Positions 39,729 through 52,700 of a stretch of 64,000 nucleotides of DNA are shown piece by piece. The position numbers and the translations under genes were made by a program. The stretch's first letter is position 1; each line of letters opens with the position of its first letter. The stretch comes from Heliopora coerulea (taxonomy: Eukaryota; Cnidaria; Anthozoa; Scleralcyonacea; Helioporidae): NCBI GenBank assembly GCA_030142905.1, contig JASJOG010000058.1, forward strand, positions 558,001 to 622,000, read 5' to 3'. The notes beneath the pieces are model-generated. The model did no database searches. It was not told the DNA's origin and worked only from the letters and a program-made list of their open reading frames with translations.

Positions 39729-40707
39729 AGGATATTTAGGGTTATCTTGGGTTGTCCACACCTGTCTCTCTCGGGTAAGATAGCCCTTGAAATTTTCTGA
39801 AGCCTTTGAGATTTCTATGATTTACTGGACATAAACGTCAATTAACCATATTAAAACTCCCCGCTAAATGTCACAGCTGCAAATAACCTTTGATCTTAAC
39901 ATAGTGAAAATAGGGATACTCCATTCTAAAACTGCATGGTTCATGCTGAGGGCCTTGGAAGACTGTTTTTTAGCTTTTCAAAAATCAAGCAACATCCCAA
40001 GTGTAAAGTGTATGGATCAGAGTATTCAATGAACCAAAAACCATTAGGTATTTCTTTTATCAAATAATTAAATAAGACTGAACATTTGGCACAAACTTCA
40101 GTAAACTTTTGGGAAGGAATTTTCTTGTTTGCATGCGTTGATCCAAACATAGGTTTTATCCAATCAGAGCCCGGGTATGATACAAGTTACTTTGTAATGC
40201 AGCGTCCAAACACAAAAATTTCCCGCCAAGAGTTTACCGAAGTTTGTATTTCACTCTTGCTTGTTTGTTGTGAATACTAACTTCATAAAAGAAATATCCC
40301 GTGGCTAGTGCTTTTTGAAACAAGCTAACAAACATTCACCTTGTGACTCCAGTTTTTAAACGCTATTCTGCTTTCTCGCAGCATCCCGCGTGTTTGGATA
40401 ACAGATTCAATTACACAAGGTAAACCAATTTGAATGGTATTTATTACTCAACGGATACACTTGCTTGGTGACGCAACTGACAGTTGAAACTGTCCTTTGA
40501 AAAGAGTAATCCACAGCACGTGTACATAGATTAAATGTGTTAATAAACAATTCCCAGGTAACATCGACTTCACTCGTTGATTTCATAGTATGTATACATA
40601 AATGACTGGACTGTTGTTGAAACTTGGATGTCTCTGAAAAAATGTACTGTTTGCTATTATTACCAAAGTAATTTTGGAATCACTATCGTGCATCACAGCT
40701 CTTCATC
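39729..40707. other. Divergent region between palmitoyltransferase and SMARCAD1
   Basis: The two start codons face away from each other across about 980 bp, so both promoters probably lie here. It contains an imperfect inverted repeat (40090-40248). Open frames at 39941-40150 (-) and 40086-40280 (+) overlap that repeat and mirror each other, which marks them as products of the palindrome, not genes. Confidence 0.5.
40090..40248. repeat. Imperfect inverted repeat upstream of SMARCAD1
   Basis: The left arm at 40090-40140 (CACAAACTTCAGTAAACTTTT...) pairs with the right arm at about 40197-40248 (...AGAGTTTACCGAAGTTTG) over about 50 nt with scattered mismatches. GCATGCGTTG and its near-complement GCAGCGTCC lie at the inner ends. 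It is a probable decayed MITE between two divergent genes. Confidence 0.65.
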
Positions 40708-43700
40708 ATGGACCTGTCTTCTTTCAAATACAAACGGCGCTGCTCGATATTTAAAGATTTGGTAACTAAAGATGAGGATTTGGAAACTACAAAAAATGAT
40801 TTGGAGACTAGTAAAGACATACTACACGGGAGTGAAAAGACAGTTTTGAATAATAACAGAACTAAATTAAACATTAGTAAACATTCCACTACATCTAAAT
40901 GTTATAATGGGGTGGACACCGGCAGACCTCTTGCAGACTCGTTGGAAACTAAACTAGATTGTCAAAAGATTTGTAGGAACAGTAGTGAACTTACATCAGA
41001 CGAAAGTACTTCATTTGAAAAAGATCATACGGACTTCAGATTGGAAATGCTGAAGGGTGTATTTAAAGACGCGTTCAGCGATGATGTGTTGTTAGATGTG
41101 GCTACAGATACTAATGGCTTGGACCATGCTGTCTCTGTACTTCTGGATTCCAAAACGGCGGAGTCAAGTTCCAAGGGAGGGATTGATAGAGGTACTGTAC
41201 ATTTATACTCTGAAAGATTGTAAATCGTGATGAAAGTACTTGTGGATTTTGACCTCATTTATGGTGTGTGGAGGGAAGGGGGGGGGGCACCAAGCAAAGA
41301 TGTGATTTTCTGGGCTCAGTCATGCTTGGGTAATTACATATTAACAAGCTAAGCACTTATGGCTATGCCTTTTGGCAATAAAAATTAATGGATTGTTAAG
41401 CCAGAGCTTGTAGTAAAGCATTCCTAGTCCAATTGCTTACTCATGTTGCAAGTACCAATTGTTAGCAATTTAATTTGTAAAACTCCATTTCTTTACTTGG
41501 TTCTCTTTTGGCCTCACCCACGATCTATTAAGTGGTGAGTACCATAATAAGAAAATTACACTTATTTGTTTTTCAGTCCTCACAGACTACCCTATTGATG
41601 AGTGACCTGCCCATTGCTCCTTGTCTAATTTAGTTACCTGGCATAGATGAGTATTAATAATTAGAAAACCAGTATATGAATCAAAATAACAGATTCCTAT
41701 TGTGATTCAGTTTCATATGGCCACAGTGAGCACTTTGGTCATGGGATGCCCTTTGAGTCAGTTTTTCCCCCAGTTCATGAAGACTAATCAGGTTGTTGCC
41801 TGAAATGTTAGACACAACATCCTATTTTTTATTCCAATTCCCCCCACTTACACATTAGTTTTGGTTCAACATCATATCTTTTTCTTGTTATTTTTGCTGC
41901 TAAACTTATGACTAGTGCTAGTACCCCAGATTTCTCCTTATTGTAATTGAAATTGTCAAGTTCAACTGTAAAATAAAAGGCTAATAAGTCACTTTTAGGG
42001 TGGATTTGTCCTGGTTATCCAGGTACACTTATTGTATGAAAGTCAGTCCCAGGGAATGAGATGTATCTCAGTCTTGTCTTTTATCAATAGGGAGATTCAC
42101 ATAATTATATCATTCTCCACTTTTTTCTATAAACTGCTTGATACAAGTGGACTATATGACTATGGCAATATCCATCAAATAAACATAACATTTCTTCAGC
42201 TTACCTATAATCTCAATGAACTCCTTGCCATTTAAGTCAGACTCTTACTAGTTTTTATTCTGGATGATCTTTCACCAGTTTGGAAAATGCCTGATAATTT
42301 TGAATGTTAAGGGGAGGTGTCTTGTCAGAGAAAGTTAAAGAAGGATGTATTTATAAGTGGAAATAAACTTGACTGTTGCCACAATACTCTTTGTTTCAAA
42401 ACAATTATTTATTTGAAGCTAGAAATATTACTACTTGGGCAGAGATTTCAGGGCTTGACACTAACACTTATCTGCTTTCCATTGGAAAGTAAATTTACTT
42501 CTTGGAAAGTAAAAAATCAAAAAGAAACCAAAATACTTACCTGATCTGGCAAGTAAATTTTGGGCTAAACTGGAAAGTAAATCTTACAGTTAAAAAGGTT
42601 CAAATGAAAAAAGTGGGCAAAAAATAAGGCACCACCCGAAAACGATATTCATTCTTTGAAAATTACTGAAGTCTGAAGGTAATGAGACATGGGGAAGAAT
42701 TTTTTTGTTATTATTAATTTATCATGGTTAACACTTAGCAGATCTGCCCTTCGTTTTGGAAAATAAGATTTTGAAATGGAAAGTAAAATTTGAAACCTAC
42801 TTTCCAAAGTGGAAAGTGTTGCAAAAAGTTAGCATCAAGCCCTGGATTTTATAAATGTAATAAACTTACAAATTCATGCTAACTTCTTCCCTATATTTCT
42901 CCCAACCTTCTGACATGGATTAAAGACCCTTACTTGTACAACTATTTTTCTCATTATTATTTTTTTTGTTCATCTTCTCCAGACCAAAATGGCTCACAAA
43001 GTTCAGCTTGTAGACCTCCAAAAAGCAGAAAACGCCTAGCTAGTGGTGAAGCTTCTCCTGTTGAGCTTAGTGGACATGAAACATCAGCAAAACATCCAAA
43101 ACTCGTGGCAGACAAAGATATATTAACCAAACCAGAAAACACTACTGATGACAACAAAAAGTGTCATATCCTCATCACTGACAGTTTTCTGACAAAACGG
43201 GATGAATTGAAAAAATTGAAAAAATTGAAAAAATTATTTCCTGGACATGAGGATCAAGAACTGCTTAATGTTTTGGAATGTAATGATGGGTGCTTAGATG
43301 ATGCAATTGCAGCCATGGAGGCATTCTCCTCTCCTAAAAAGACAATGCATTGTGGGACAAAACAAAAACACAGGAAGCAAAAACAAACTGATGTGGTTGT
43401 CATCGATGACAATGACGAAGGTCAGGTCCTAGAAAACAGCATATCAAATGGTAAACAAACTCATAATAATTAGAGATTGAAGAACAGCAAAGTTATTAAT
43501 GACATACTGTTTCAGACAAGTCTTTCCTGCTTCTAACATTCTTAAATTTAGGACAGAGTCAAAATAAGGTTTAGTAGTCTTAGGTTTGCTTGAAAATTAT
43601 CTGAATGATTTTGGTGAGGAAGTATTGAGAGAACTGTCAAATCATCCATTCTGTTCAATCTAACTTATTTTTAATACAACATTGCAAGTTCTCAGACTTA

Positions 43701-46700
43701 AAAACAAATTGGGCAGTTAGATCAGGCCTTACTCCTTTAAGTTCCATCACATCAGCAAAGGAATTATCATGCCAATCAAAGGATGTGTCAACCATCAGGA
43801 TATCCCTCTCAGTGAGCTGCATGTGTTGTTGTTAAATCCACTTAAAATATGCAGTAGTAATTCATGGAAAAAAAAACCCAAAAGGAATTGGCTCCAAATT
43901 AAATATGCTCCTAATTGGGCATCTAAACTGTATGGGTTGGATTTACTATGGCTCACCTTTAGCTCACCTTGTAAATCCCATACAGTTTGGCAAAACGTAT
44001 TGTATCTATCTAGGGATGTTATTCTGACATTTGAGGTGATTGACAAACCAGGTGGAAAATGTAATTGTTGGATAAAAATTGAAGCCCAGCAAAAAATGCA
44101 GAACATAGGCATTGCAAAAAATAAAATTTTAACACGGTTATAACGTTTTGTTTGTCTTGCAACATCATCAGAGAGTTTGTGATGTTACAAGAAGCAATGA
44201 AAAATTTTTTGCTGGACTTTGATTTTTATCCTACAATTCTGACATTTATTATGCCAGATAATTTTTATGAGAGAAATTTTTAGTAGTTAATGGGTTAAAG
44301 ATAATCATTATTTCACTATATTGTGATTTGGATATGAGGATATTGTGTATGTAAAGCAAAAAAACAGTTCTTGTGGACTTGTTTATTATATTTGGGTAGC
44401 TTTTATTTCTAAATTTTCCTTATAAAAGAATGTCCAGTCCTATAAAAGTCTTCGTACATGTATAAGAGGTATTTAGGTTTTCACTGCTTTTTTTACCCAT
44501 TCTTTTGTATATATCTACAGGTACCACCAGCAAAGCCATAATAATAAGTGATAATGAGGATCAAGCATGCAGTGACAGTAGTGAACAGGAATATCCATTA
44601 ATGTCTAACCATGAAAAAGATGAAGTGCTTTCATTGCTTGATTCCAGTGAAGTGGCAGAAATAGCATTGGTGAAAGGTTGCTCCTTGCATAAAGCAAAGA
44701 AGATCTGTAGTTTACGACCATTTACTAACTGGAATGACCTGGTAAGTTTCTTGTCTTAACACAATAGAACATCTCACACACATATGAATGGTTTAGATGA
44801 TTTAACATCAAAGTCTTTAAATATTGAAATTTAGAACCATGCAATCAAACTATTTAATTAGACTAATAAAGAAATAACTTATTTATCTGGTAGATAAGTG
44901 AAGTTCCTCATGCATTATTGTAATGATACAAGGTTTGAACAAAAATATCATTTTATTTGCTGCAGATAGAAAAGTTCCAAAAAACCAAAGGTCTCAGTGA
45001 AGAGGTAAGAAATGGACCAACTTTAGCAAGTAAATCTTACATCAAATATGCCAAATTATTTACTGATTCTTTTGATGGATATTTTCTTAAACGTTTTCTT
45101 AACTGCCAGATTATTAGGGAATGCTGCACATTAGTGAATGAACGAAACAAGATTGAGCACTTAATGGAACAATGTGAAATAATCTCTAGAGATATTCAAG
45201 GTTTGTTTGCAGTAAAACCATCTGGATCAGAGGTATACAACAATTTATTGATTATTAACATTAATGTAAATCAATTTGTACTACTTCAAGCTGTGACCTG
45301 TACTTAGTAAATTGCAAAAGTGATGATTCATCCTTGCTAGAATGAACTGCTGTGTGCAAAGCAAAACTTGCCATATTATGTTTTTAATTTCAGAGTCATC
45401 CTCAGAGATACATGAACAGAAAATTTTCATGATCATTTGACACTGCTGAAGTCAACTGAAGAAAGTTGACTTCAGTTGACTATGGCAGTGTCAGGTTACC
45501 ATGAAAAATTTCTGTTCCTATCTCTGAGGATGATTCTGAAATAGAAGTGAAACACTGCACATCCTCTCATGGATAAGCATTAAGTTGTCGCAAGAACATC
45601 TCGTGAGCTTAAGTTGGATAAAAACTCACCTCCAGTCCCTGTGGACTCAATAGCTCAACATGTACAGTGGTGGACCAGTATCCTGAAGGTGTGAGTTCAA
45701 ATCCTGCTCAAGTCAACATTTTTCAGTTGACTTTTGCGGTGTCAGATTATAATGAAAATTTTCTGTTCATGTTTTTAATATATGGTCATTTATAATGTCA
45801 TCATATAAAAGTCTTTCCAATCACTGCTTTCTGTTCTTTATTAAGCATCCACCAGCAAGTGAAATGCCTAAGTCTCAGTTAATGACCAAAGAGCAGTACC
45901 TGACCACAGAACCAAGATTGGTTGCTCCAGGGTAATCTAAATTTGTTGTTCCAGTTGAATTGTAAATTTAGGACTGTTTGCTGATGTAATTTAAGCATGA
46001 AAGTACAGTACCACCATTTACTTGGTGAGGACAGTTGCACTGAGATATCCTGCTTCTTTTATAACAAACCTGATTCAAACAACTATATTAGAGACCATGT
46101 GCAATCCTTGGGAGGAATGACATTCTGTTTTGTCATACTTATTTGTGAATTCCAAGTGTGCCTCAATTTCTTGTGCATTTCACTTTTCATTTGCACTTGA
46201 GATTTTTCAGGCACTACAATGTCACGGGAATATTGTATTTAATTTCATGGACAAATGTACACTGTGAAGCAAGCAGACACACAAACATAAAATAGTGCTG
46301 TTGCTGCAACAAATAACACATTGCCATCATGAATAAAAATCATTTGGTGTTGTTAATTTTACTAAAAACACAATATTTTAGTTTCTCTATTTTGAGAGAT
46401 GTGCAGGAGTTGATCTGGAAAAACTCAAGTTCATACCCATTTTTGTAAGCATTGCAACAATTTAATTGGCATTGGTTTAGTCAAGTTTACATTATCAGTA
46501 CTTCATTCTGTACTTATCAGGTTCAAACTGAAGCCCTACCAGCTAACTGGTCTAAATTGGCTAATTGCTATTCACAAAAAAGACGTAAATGGAATTTTAG
46601 CGGACGAAATGGTATGTCAGTTTGCCAAAATTGTTTCTCTTAAAGCCAAGTCCCTCGTTATTCGTTTTGTTTAATTGTTGGCAGACGGAAAATACCACTT

Positions 46701-49700
46701 AAGTGATTAATTAACTATTGTATTTATTTGATTAATTAGTTGATTAATTATTTAATTTGCTAGTTAACTCTTTTCAGGCAGCAACCTTTTCGTATTTTAC
46801 TCTGGCTAATGCCAAACGGTTTTACTCACGAATGGGAGAGCCGCCATCAGAAAATAGTTACATAATGATTGTTAATCATGCCTCAATAACTATTCTTAAT
46901 GTTAAAAACTTAATAATTGATTATCATAGAACTTCCTCCTAGTAAAAATTTTGTATCCTCGGCGATTGCCACGTCTTTAGTGATATTTTTGGTCCATCTT
47001 TCAGCACAGAACAGCTTTCATGTAAGTTTTCTTTGTTTGGTTGTTTGCCAGGAGTACAAAAGGCATTTCCGTCCTGTAGGCTTGGAGTTAATGACACGAT
47101 AAAGATACTGATATACAAGTCAAGTAATTGATTTAAAAGCTTAAATATTTCCTGTTTGTTTCATTTTGTGTTAATTTACTCTAGGGTTTAGGGAAGACGA
47201 TACAAGCTATTGTGTTTTTGGCTCACTTGATAGAACAAGGACAAGGAGGCCCTCACCTCATTATTGTACCTGCGTCAACTTACGGTAAGTTGTTCTGAAG
47301 AGGAAACGCGATGGACGCGATATTGAAACAAATTATAATTTCATTTTATTGTAACACAGTATTAGATTACATGTAAATACCGAGACTGGTTGTTTGTCGA
47401 CCATGTGTGAGGTTTATGAGTATTTCAAGGGACTATGTGTCAGTATAAATTAAAGTATTATACCTCAGTTAAGGAGTTTTGGCGTCTGGGCTGAATGCAG
47501 ACTCACTATAGTTTCTCTTAGGCCATCAAAGAGTCAGAAAACAAGCTTTCAAATCGTTATTCTTTTAATATGCTCCTTGTGCCATAAGTACATCTATGAT
47601 CAAATTTACCCCGATCTTCTTGAAGCATTTTTACTCGTGTTTTACTCGGGATAGGGTCACTGCTGTTAGCTCCTTTACTTTTAACCTAGCTCCTGTGTAT
47701 ATGGTGGTTTCGCGACACGGTTTTGTTGTTGTTTGTTCGCAAGCTGCTTAAATAGCTAAAGTTTTTCATATCAGCTAGTATCAATGAAAGTCTTGTCGTT
47801 GTTCTTTGGTCAGATAATTGGAAACGAGAGCTGGAACAATGGTGTCCATCCATACGATATATTCTTTACAACGGTGAGTGGAAGACGACTTGAATATCAA
47901 CGAAGAACATGTTTAGACTAAAAGGTTTTGCGATCGATGAGATTATCAGGGTGAAATAGCTAGCGATGGAATTGGCAGTTTGGACTTGGTAAGACGGAAA
48001 ATTCAAGTTGAAATATTCCTTTTGGGAAAAGTAGATGGTCAGTGTATTGTTTTGTCAATGCAGCTATTGTTTTAGCAGTACGTATACCCCAAGAGTATGA
48101 CCCCCTGGCCTCGCAATACTGTACTTTTATAAGGCCCATGTTCCGTTGCTGTCCACTTTACAAGCATGTTGATTGCCTTTTTGACCAGAAATCTTCGTCT
48201 TTTAAACTTTTTGTTGTTCATCTTGAAGTTCAAGAACATTTTATCAAAGATTAACAATTATGAATGTAAATTTCAATCAACTTTATGTCTGTTGTAGGTT
48301 CTCAAGACCAAAGGAAAGACATTCGGGATGAAATCATTTATGAGAATGAACACGATTTTCAAATTCTCCTCACCACGTAAGCTTGTGGATACAGAAACGA
48401 AAAAAATCGTAATAATTAAGTGATTAATTTTTCTGTGACAACCACAAGGTAACTCCTCGAGTGGCTGACATTACTCTGACTTATTTTGCAGCTACAACAT
48501 GGCTATAAGTTCTCTTGCTGATCGATCGTTTCTAAGAAAACTCCAGTTCCACTACGCTGTCTTTGATGAGGGTCATATGTTGAAGAACATGAAGTCACAA
48601 CGTTACCAGTCATTGTTAAGAATTCGAGTAAGTCCACATGCTGTGTTCAAAACACACAGGTAAGGTGTAAGTCGTTCTAACACCTGTTTACATGGGGAAA
48701 CGTTCCTCATACCGTGACATCAATCGAGGCCTTATTCAGCGGAGTGGCAGCAGGACGGTTGCATGTGTATTTGTCCCGTGACGTTCTCACCATTAAGCCC
48801 CAAGAACTCATCTACAAAACAGTTAAATATGTGCGCAACCTGTGACCTGATGACCAATGAGATGCTTTAACCATTGAGCTACATGGACTGAGATAGTGAG
48901 CGAAGGTTACTCATGAATACAACCTGCAATCATCTGTTGACCATTGAGGTCCTCTAAACAATGAGCTACTTGGAATGAGATGGTGATCGAAGGTTGCAAA
49001 TACCCACAACCTCTAGATACTCTAACCACTGAACTTCATAGAAGTATGACCAGTTACCACCTCGTGATAACTGGTAAGACGCTTCATCTATTGAACATCG
49101 AGAAGTTAGGTGATGAGTGAGAATTATAAGTTACTCTGCACTTGGTGGAAGCTGAGATGATTACCTTACTACCAGGGGTGTAACGATTAATCGAATTCTC
49201 GGTTAATCGCGATTAGGACCATTCGGTTCGATTCACGACTCTTTGGTTCCACATTTCGATTTTCGTTCGATTTGAATTGCTCCAGGCTGCCCTTGAAAGA
49301 TGTCTTTAAAACATTAAATACAAATAAAAAGACACTTGGTTTTCAAATTTTTAGCGGTCGTTTATTCAAATGAGTTCTTATTTTAAGACATCAGAATTCA
49401 GAAACCTTTAAAATCGGTGTTTTTGATTGAGGAGCTAACGAGTTTGTACACCATAGTTGTTACGCTATTTTGTGTTGCCTGGTAAAAATGCTGCTCTTCT
49501 ACCACCCCTGGAGAATTTCCAAATAAGGCAATTCATGCGCGACAACAAGGACACTGCAGACAAGTTCTATGTTCTTTTATTAATGTTCCTGTTAATTGTT
49601 TTAACTTCAAGTTAAGCATTTTTGAGTTTTGGATCCTAGTAAAGGAGTTTTTGTTGAATCCGATGCTGTTTAATTTTTGTTTGATAAGAAGTTAGAAACA

Positions 49701-52700
49701 TTTGCATAGTTGAATCGAAATATTCGAAATCGAAAGGCAATAATCAAAATCGAATCAAAAGGTGTATGAATCGTCACACCCCTACTTACTACTTCTATGT
49801 AACCATTGCATTACTTGATTTTTCAGCCCCGAAGAATGCTTTTGTTAACTGGAACCCCAGTACAGAACAACATCCTGGAATTAATGTCGCTCCTGGCTTT
49901 CATCATGCCCACGATGTTTGCTGAACAGTTGGAAGGAATCAAGTTGTTGTTTGGAGATAATAAATTAGTGAGTTGTCGTTTTTAACATTTGTACTTTATT
50001 TCTGACTTATTTACTTGCAGGAATAACGTTGAAAAATAATATATTTGACCAATGATGTAATCGTAGAAGGTTGGTAGTTATATTGTTCTTAATACGCACG
50101 CTCTCAAGCTATTCTCTCAGAAAAACTTTTCTGAGTCCCTGACGGGAAAAGAACCCGTAACCTTCTGATCGCCGGTGAGATGCTCTAACCATTGAGCTAC
50201 ACAGACTCAGATGGTGAGCGAAGGTTACATTTATGTACTAGCTCGTATTGATGGTAGACATATGAGTCAATGGAGATTAATGGTTAGAGCATCTCACCGG
50301 CGATCAGAAGGTTACGGGTTCGATTCCCGTCAGGGACTCAGAAAAGTTTTTCTGAGATATTAGCTTGAGAGCGTGCGTATTAAGAACAATATATTTGACA
50401 CTCATTTATCGTTCATTTTGAAGTGTTGTTTGTTTGGTAGTTGCTCGTCTGTTTCTTCTTGAGTGACTGTTTGCCATTGTCGTTGCAGAAACTGAAAGAG
50501 GAAACCGCTTACCAAAAGGAGAAAGTGATCCAAGCAAAGAGGATTATGGAACCGTTTGTTTTACGCAGGTTAAAAAAAGATGTGAGTAAATTGCAAATGT
50601 CGTTTTGAAATGTGTGAGCTACGCTGTCGTTTTTAGACATGTGAGTGGGTTAGGGTGTTGTTTTGAAATATATGACCCGGGCCCAGTTCTTCATAAGGCG
50701 ATTAGCTTAATCTAGGATACGTAAGAGACGTGAGTTCGTTGAGGTATCGTTTTGAAAGATGTAGTTGAGGTGCACTATCGTTTACAAAATGTGTGGCTTG
50801 CGTGATACAGGTGATTTCGAAAGACATGAGCGGGTTTTGTTGCAATGTAGTGTTTCAATCGTTTGTCATGTTCCAATTTCATGCCCATATGGCGAAAACT
50901 AAATTAAAATGGAGTGAACCACTGAATAGAAGAATACCGCAGAAGCATGTTAATAAAAGACAAGAAAAAACGTGAGGATGGAATGACTGTCTAATTTTGC
51001 GAACTATAAGGTTTTTGTCTTTCACTGTTCTAGGTTCTTTCCCAGTTGCCTGAAAAATACGACCATCTTGTTGAGTGTGAGCTCCCCAGCCAGCAGATGA
51101 AGGTTTACAACGAAACATTCGCATCTTGTTCCAAGATAATTGATTCTCAGGACGGTACGTGACCTCACGTAATTGGCTGAGTAAGTACGTGACGTATGTT
51201 ACATTAACGTAGGAGAGGGCCTCTAGCACCCAGGCTTTATACAGCGTAGTGCTAGCTGACAGAAAGAACGCCAGGAAGGTGTGCGACCAAAGTTCATTCC
51301 AAAGTAGAACAGGTGGCCAGGTGCGTGATGAATATAAGAGCCCAATAAAGAACACGAAGGAGCGGAATCGTTCAAAGCAAGTAAACGCACGCATAACATT
51401 TATTCAAATTGATGTATCTGAAGCCCTCTCCTTCAGTCCAATAAGGATGAGGTTTAACGCCGTCGTTAATTTAAGATATTTGTCTTTAGCTTGCAGTGGA
51501 TTAGGGTTGTGTATTCAGCTAAGAAAAGCCGCAAACCATCCCTTGATGCAAAGAAATTATTACGACGACGATAAATTGTATGAAATGGCTCAAAGGTACT
51601 GTAAGGTAAGAGACCAATTCTTGTTTGTTGCTAATGACGATGATGATAACAATCAAACCACACCAAGGACAACAACATGCATTGGAAGTAACAGCAGCAA
51701 TAGCACCAGCAAAAACAACAACAGCAGTAACAGCAACAACAACAGTGATAACAGCAGCATCAACAGTGATAACAACAGCAACACTAACTGCAGCCACAAC
51801 TAGGGCAACAGCAGCAATGGCAACAACATCAGCAACAACTACATCAACAACAACTACATCAACAACAACTACATCAACAACAACTACATCAACAACAACT
51901 ACATCAACAACAACAATAACAACAGCAAAAACAACAAAAAAACAACCAAAAACAACAACAAACAATAACAACAAACAAACAACAACAACAAACAATAATA
52001 ACAACGAACAACAATAACAACAAACAACAATAACAACAAACAGCAATAACAACAACAACGTCAACATCAATAACGTCACCAACATCAACAACACCGCCAA
52101 CATCAACAATGCTAACAACACCACCACCAGCATTAACACCAACAGCAGCAAAAACAGCGACAACATCAGCAAAAACAACAATAACAACATCGGCCTGCAG
52201 GCTACGAAGGGCCCTGCGAATGATTGCTTTAACAAAGTGGGTGAGTGGTCAAAAAGATAATTAATAAACTGTTGAAGGTGACCTTGTCCTTCGTATATCT
52301 TCTTCATATTTGTTTATTTAGGATCCATCTCATCGAGATTCTGAAGCGAACCTTGTTTTTGAGGATATGCAAGTGATGTCAGACTTCGAACTTAGTCGTC
52401 TGTGTTTAAAAGAGAGGGTGAGTGTGAAGGATTGGGTCTTGAACTACCGCTATCTAAGCTGCACTCTTCAAACATGTTTTAATTTAATTCTTTTTTGGTA
52501 CATAATTAATCGTCGTGAGTCTTCAAATCATCATGATTTAAATTAGTCATTTAGAAATGTAATAGTTTTGTCCTTTTATATAGAATTTAAAGGATTACGA
52601 GTTACCTGATGAGATAATAATGGAATCTGGAAAATTTATTTATTTGGATTCTGTTTTGCCAGATATGAAGAAAAAGGTGAATATTTATGTCCATTGATTT

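Noticed and set aside
43769..44143. 124-codon ORF in SMARCAD1 intron 2
   Set aside because: It has no recognisable domain, spans a small hairpin repeat and is mirrored by an equal antisense frame.
50279..50340. Functional tRNA gene on the plus strand
   Set aside because: A and B boxes are good, but the anticodon stem and acceptor stem do not pair, and the sequence is an arm of a larger repeated palindrome.
51519..52307. 262-codon minus-strand ORF
   Set aside because: It is almost all Val, Leu and Ala from translating the CAA/ACA repeat, and it overlaps real SMARCAD1 exon sequence in antisense.
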